A stretch of 17,670 nt of DNA from assembly GCA_900554635.1 (NCBI GenBank), contig USHY01000022.1:1-17670 (forward strand), in the 5' to 3' direction. A program made the position numbers and the translations under genes. This stretch comes from an uncultured Clostridium sp. Its GTDB lineage: Bacteria; Bacillota; Clostridia; TANB77; CAG-508. The notes beneath the pieces are model-generated. The model was not told the DNA's origin. It made no database searches and saw nothing but the letters and a program-made list of their open reading frames with translations. Each line of letters opens with the position of its first letter. Positions within the stretch are counted from its first letter, which is position 1. Positions 13,860 to 17,670 of the stretch are shown one piece after another.

Positions 13860-15935
13860 TTACATTCCTTGAACTGATGAGAAAGAAGATGTCATTGATG
13901 TTAAACCTATTGCGACTAATGGAACGATTAAATATCCAACGAATAATCCAACCATTGGTGCAAATCCAACGATTTTACCAATCATTCCTTTTCTTTTTAT
14001 TAATCTTTCATTTGACTCTGCACGTTTAGCTTGGTAGTAATCTCTCTCATTGTCTAATTCATCAAAAGCTTCTCTTATTGGTATTTTCTCAACAGCTGCT
14101 TGAAGACTTTCAACAATTCTTACTAGTTGTGGGAAAGTTATTTCATCTTTTAATTGTTCTAAAGCTTCCCATGCACCTGCTTCATAATTGTTTAAACATC
14201 TTGTGATAGGTTCTCTAAATATATTAGAATATCTTTCTAGCCATTCAAGTATCATTTCAACATTAACTCTTTCAATTTTCATTAACATTAATATAATTGT
14301 TTGATACTCCATAACCTCGTTTTCCATCTCAAGAGCTCTCATAACTTTCTGTATCATTAACATCCATGTTGGTGCACAATATCCTAAATATCCAAATATA
14401 AGTGCTAATAATAGTTCAAACCATTTAAAAGTTTCCCCATTTACAACTTTTAATTTGTCCATTATTTGTCCTACAGCAACATCTAGCTCTCCTTCTGTTG
14501 CATCTTTATATAATTCCACCTTTGGTAGGAAAGCTTTTATTTCACTCTCTGTAACATCATTTCTGCCCTTAAATTTATCCAACACTACATTTTGAGCTTT
14601 TGTAACTTCCATTGCCTCTGCTTTATCTTTTTCATTCATTGAACCAAGCAGGTTATAATCCGAAGTGGGTTCCTCATACACATAATTTTTTGCTACAGTG
14701 TGTCCAAAAGCAAATAGTAAAACTGAAATTAATGCTGCTACAAAAAATAATACAACCTTATTAACATATAGTGTTTCAAGTTTTTGCCTAGTTGCTGCAT
14801 CTTTCATAAGTTTTGTAACTATTCTACGCTCTTTAGTATTTTTCTTTGGTATAAATAAATCCATTATTTTCTTTATGATTGGTTTATTATATAGTTTAAT
14901 TTGCCATACCTTGTTTTGATCTTTAAAATCCTCTTTAATTCCACCTGTATCTTTAATTCTTCTTGTTAAATAATAACAAATAAATGTTAATATTACTAAA
15001 GCAATTTGGACCATTAGGCCACCTTTTCCATCATAAAACTGAGAAGTAAATCCAAAATTACTTATTGACCAGTTTTTTAATGGTGCCATTAGTAGTACCG
15101 GTAGAATTGCTATTACTGATAAGCTTTGGAATACATAATCTAACTTGTCTCTCTTTAGTATTTCTAGTTGCATTTCTTCTGTAATATTATTTAAGTTTTT
15201 CAAATATAAAGATGCTCCATCTTTGTCTGTTCTATCTCCAAATTCTCTTGTTAAGTATGATATACCAGCAAACTCTTTTAGGTAGCTGTTTGGAGCAACA
15301 TCATAATATTTTTCTAATTCCATTTCTGGATCATCAGATATTAATATTTCATAAATTTTTTGTCCTTGAACTGATACCTCTAATTCATCATTCTGAGAAA
15401 CCTCGTATATTGCCTCTTCTACCATGTTAAATTCATGATAAGCATGTCTTATTTCAGCAAAGAAGTCGATTTGTTGTTTTAATAGTTTAGTATCATATTT
15501 GTCAATCATCCCTGACATAATTGTTTCAATAAGGAAAATTTCAAATAATAATAAGATTACCAATAATAATGGATCTGTTCGTGTAAACAATATTACTGCT
15601 ATTGTAACAGGAATGATAATTGCTAAAGCTTTTGTTATAATTTGTGTCGTCTGCAATCTAGTTTTGTACTCATCCTGCATATGGATTATTTCCATTTTTC
15701 TTCTTATTTTTAATACATACCTTTTAAATATTGGAACAGATGTATAAAAATTATATAAATTTTGATATATAACTTCTTTAGAGTATTTTTTCTGTTTTGT
15801 GCCTTCTCGCAGTTGCTTAATTTTTTTCATATCTCCTGCGCCACTTTTTGATCTTATTATTAAATACCCTACAATTATTAATGCAAATAGACCACCTGTA
15901 ATTCCAATCAAGTATAACAATATTTGGTTTGACAT
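13860..15935 (-). CDS. Double-length TadB/TadC-like (GspF family) membrane platform protein
   Basis: Probable inner-membrane platform on which the secretion ATPase acts to assemble subunits. The 691 residues are about twice a usual TadB or TadC. Each half looks like one GspF-type unit. The N-terminal half has membrane segments near 5-26, 110-150, 280-300 and 318-340 around a helical cytoplasmic block (QQIDFFAEIRHAYHEFNMVE). The C-terminal half has segments near 405-425, 535-560 and 660-685 around EYQTIILMLMKIERVNVEMI and the FPQLVRIVESLQAAVEK block, the most typical TadC-like part. This suggests a natural TadB-TadC fusion, or a long TadC with a diverged first half. The ATG at 15935 follows GAGGTGA. 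It starts 25 bases after the ATPase stop. Confidence 0.85.
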   Translation of the reverse strand: MSNQILLYLIGITGGLFALIIVGYLIIRSKSGAGDMKKIKQLREGTKQKKYSKEVIYQNLYNFYTSVPIFKRYVLKIRRKMEIIHMQDEYKTRLQTTQIITKALAIIIPVTIAVILFTRTDPLLLVILLLFEIFLIETIMSGMIDKYDTKLLKQQIDFFAEIRHAYHEFNMVEEAIYEVSQNDELEVSVQGQKIYEILISDDPEMELEKYYDVAPNSYLKEFAGISYLTREFGDRTDKDGASLYLKNLNNITEEMQLEILKRDKLDYVFQSLSVIAILPVLLMAPLKNWSISNFGFTSQFYDGKGGLMVQIALVILTFICYYLTRRIKDTGGIKEDFKDQNKVWQIKLYNKPIIKKIMDLFIPKKNTKERRIVTKLMKDAATRQKLETLYVNKVVLFFVAALISVLLFAFGHTVAKNYVYEEPTSDYNLLGSMNEKDKAEAMEVTKAQNVVLDKFKGRNDVTESEIKAFLPKVELYKDATEGELDVAVGQIMDKLKVVNGETFKWFELLLALIFGYLGYCAPTWMLMIQKVMRALEMENEVMEYQTIILMLMKIERVNVEMILEWLERYSNIFREPITRCLNNYEAGAWEALEQLKDEITFPQLVRIVESLQAAVEKIPIREAFDELDNERDYYQAKRAESNERLIKRKGMIGKIVGFAPMVGLFVGYLIVPLVAIGLTSMTSSFSSVQGM

Positions 15936-15960
15936 TTTTTAGTTTTCACCTCGTTTTTTG

Positions 15961-17670
15961 CTATTTTTTTGCCTTACTTCCCCAATTTTTTTCTATAAAT
16001 TTATCAAATTCAATTGCATCTTCAGTACTCATGTTGTTTCTCATTTCTTTAATGTTCTGCTCTGATATTTTATTTGTTAATACGTAAGTATCATTATGAT
16101 ATTCCATTACATTTATATATTTGTATAATTCTTTGTTTGTAACTTTGTGGAAATACCTTGTTGCATTGTCCATGAATTTCTCAATTTTTCCTTCAAGTGT
16201 TTTTTCTTTTCTATAATCATTTGTGTAATCTCCTGTATCTTCAATTGGAATACATTCAGTTACCCTTTCTATGTATCTTCTTCCTCTAAAGTCTTTTACT
16301 AAGTGTATATCAAAGTTTAATACTGATACAACTTGTTCTTCTGCAATTCTTTCATCTGTGAATGTTCCAGCTCTTAACATTGAGTTTCTAAGTGCTGTAA
16401 TTAAGTTTGGAAATGTTTTAGCATGGTGTGTAAATAAAGTGAATTTTGATGCAACCTGTGCTGATTGGATCATCCAAGATGCTACGGGGTCAGTTGCAAC
16501 CTCACCTATGATGTTAACACTACCATCGGTTTTTTTCTGAACATCCAAACATTGCTGTCCAGATATTGTTTCTGTTTCACGCATTGACAAAATGTTTCTT
16601 GTTGGATATATTTTTCTTAAGTGTAACTCGAACGCTGTTTCTGTAATACGCAAGTTCATTGTTTCATAGATGTTTTCTATCATAGCCATAAGCATTGTTG
16701 TTTTACCACAACCTTGCTCACCAGTAAGTGCTATAATTCTTGCACCTTTTACAAGGAATTTTAAAAGGTCTATTGCTTCATCTTTACCATCAACTGTAAT
16801 TATTTGTTCTAGTGTTGCTCTCTTAACATCGAACTTTCTTACGAAGAATGCCCATGTTTCAGACATGCTTGGTCTTACAACAACTACACGAGAACCATCT
16901 TTCATTTCATTGATTTTGTAACCATTTGTATCTGATAACTGACCTGGGTTATTGTATTTATAAATATTTTGACATACCCTTTTTAGTTCACTTTCTTTAC
17001 CAAATGATAAGAATCCTAGTCTTATTGATTTACCTTGGAAAAAAATCCAAATACTGTCACATGCACGAGGTACCTTTTGTTCTGTAATTTGTTCTAAGTA
17101 ATCTCCATCAGTCTGTGCTACTTGGCTTAAAAAGCTTTCTGGTAAACCAGATACACCACCAGATACACCATCTATGTTCATATCTCTAATTTCATCGATA
17201 CTACTGTATCCTTTGTAGTGTTGATAAATTCTTTGTGTAACTATGTTTAATTTATCTGAAAAATCTAATGTAAAATTTTCTTTTTCATATATATCACTTA
17301 TTTCTTGTTCTGTTATAACATAGCAAGGTTTTGATTCACCCTCAATGTATTTTAATACTGCTAAATTATATTTTTTAATCATTTGAGTTAATGCTTCATA
17401 TCCGAAATCTTTTTTATACATATGTATTATTATATCAAACTTATCCTGTGCTGTAAGAAGAGAAGGTACATCAAATGGAATTGCTTTAGATATGTTTATT
17501 TCATTTACACCATATTCCTTATATAGCAAATCATAAATTAATTCTTTTACATACTTTTTATCATTAACATCCCCATAAGTGCATCCCTTTAAAGCTTTTC
17601 TTAATTCATATTTTTTTGCTTTTCTTCTTTTTAATTCTTCTTCTGATAAACCTATATCATATAAGTTTAC
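15961..17670 (-). CDS. Type II/IV secretion (TadA/CpaF-like) ATPase, 5' end beyond window
   Basis: Cytoplasmic ATPase that would power subunit assembly by the Tad-like machine. The minus-strand frame is open through to the right edge (569 residues visible, starting VNLYDIGLSEEELKRRKAKK), so the true start is outside. A TTG at 17529 is internal, not the start. An N-terminal domain of about 230 residues is followed by RVVVVRPSMSETWAFFVRKF, a Walker A motif GEQGCGKTT (about visible residues 317-325), an Asp-box-like region, and a Walker-B-like SVNIIGEVATDP. The usual GEVRxxEA of CpaF is replaced by GEVATDP, and the His-box region reads LFTHHAKTFPNLI. It is thus a diverged member. TadB/C-like and pilin-like genes follow directly. 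Confidence 0.9.
   Translation of the reverse strand, partial: VNLYDIGLSEEELKRRKAKKYELRKALKGCTYGDVNDKKYVKELIYDLLYKEYGVNEINISKAIPFDVPSLLTAQDKFDIIIHMYKKDFGYEALTQMIKKYNLAVLKYIEGESKPCYVITEQEISDIYEKENFTLDFSDKLNIVTQRIYQHYKGYSSIDEIRDMNIDGVSGGVSGLPESFLSQVAQTDGDYLEQITEQKVPRACDSIWIFFQGKSIRLGFLSFGKESELKRVCQNIYKYNNPGQLSDTNGYKINEMKDGSRVVVVRPSMSETWAFFVRKFDVKRATLEQIITVDGKDEAIDLLKFLVKGARIIALTGEQGCGKTTMLMAMIENIYETMNLRITETAFELHLRKIYPTRNILSMRETETISGQQCLDVQKKTDGSVNIIGEVATDPVASWMIQSAQVASKFTLFTHHAKTFPNLITALRNSMLRAGTFTDERIAEEQVVSVLNFDIHLVKDFRGRRYIERVTECIPIEDTGDYTNDYRKEKTLEGKIEKFMDNATRYFHKVTNKELYKYINVMEYHNDTYVLTNKISEQNIKEMRNNMSTEDAIEFDKFIEKNWGSKAKK

Noticed and set aside
15961..17529. Secretion ATPase starting at TTG 17529
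   Set aside because: The frame stays open to the window edge with plausible protein sequence and there is no ribosome site before the TTG, so the start lies outside.

Overview
The window is AT-rich, almost fully coding DNA from a spore-forming low-GC Gram-positive, most likely an uncultured Clostridia lineage. The evidence is the SpoIVB spore protease, the dnaG-rpoD order, AGGAGG-type ribosome sites and the A/T-biased codons. No stretch over 300 bases lacks a gene. I see no rRNA, tRNA, CRISPR array or mobile element.

Layout. 1-701 (minus) is the start of valS, cut by the left edge. 753-3711 (minus) is dnaG-rpoD, the classic primase/sigma-factor pair. 3813-4091 (minus) is a small unknown helical protein. 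4224-5207 (plus) is asd. 5221-6414 (minus) is spoIVB. 6464-17670 (minus) is one long locus for a Tad/type-IV-pilus-like envelope machine. In transcription order it holds a secretion ATPase (its start lies beyond the right edge), a double-length GspF/TadB-TadC-like membrane protein, five short pilin-like proteins, a larger pilin-like protein, and two TadG-like proteins with von Willebrand A (vWA) domains. The ATPase and membrane protein would form the cytoplasmic motor and platform. The small single-pass proteins look like subunits, and the vWA proteins look like tip or surface components.

The main discovery is translational. Three genes are broken by an apparent +1 frameshift: rpoD (at 889-891), a 143-residue pilin-like gene (at 12523-12525) and the shorter vWA gene (twice, at 9782-9784 and 9733-9735). 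At all four points the base to be skipped is the C of an in-frame CGG, and the next codon in the new frame is GGN (glycine). By hand scan these four are the only in-frame CGG codons in the window, while about 25 CGG triplets occur out of frame in the same genes, and CGT, CGC and CGA are used normally. This suggests that CGG is no longer an ordinary arginine codon here and acts as a +1 shift signal, so that C-GGN is read as one glycine. In rpoD the shift is needed to make sigma region 4.2, which binds the -35 element. In the pilin it completes a motif conserved in its paralogues. In the vWA protein two shifts join the domain to its C-terminal helix and tail. Sequencing error is the rival explanation, but it does not easily account for the complete coincidence with CGG.

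Secondary signals include RNA-level hairpins in the pilus locus and one hairpin that covers the ribosome site and TTG start of spoIVB. In that hairpin the two imperfect pairs are G-U wobbles only on the spoIVB transcript strand.
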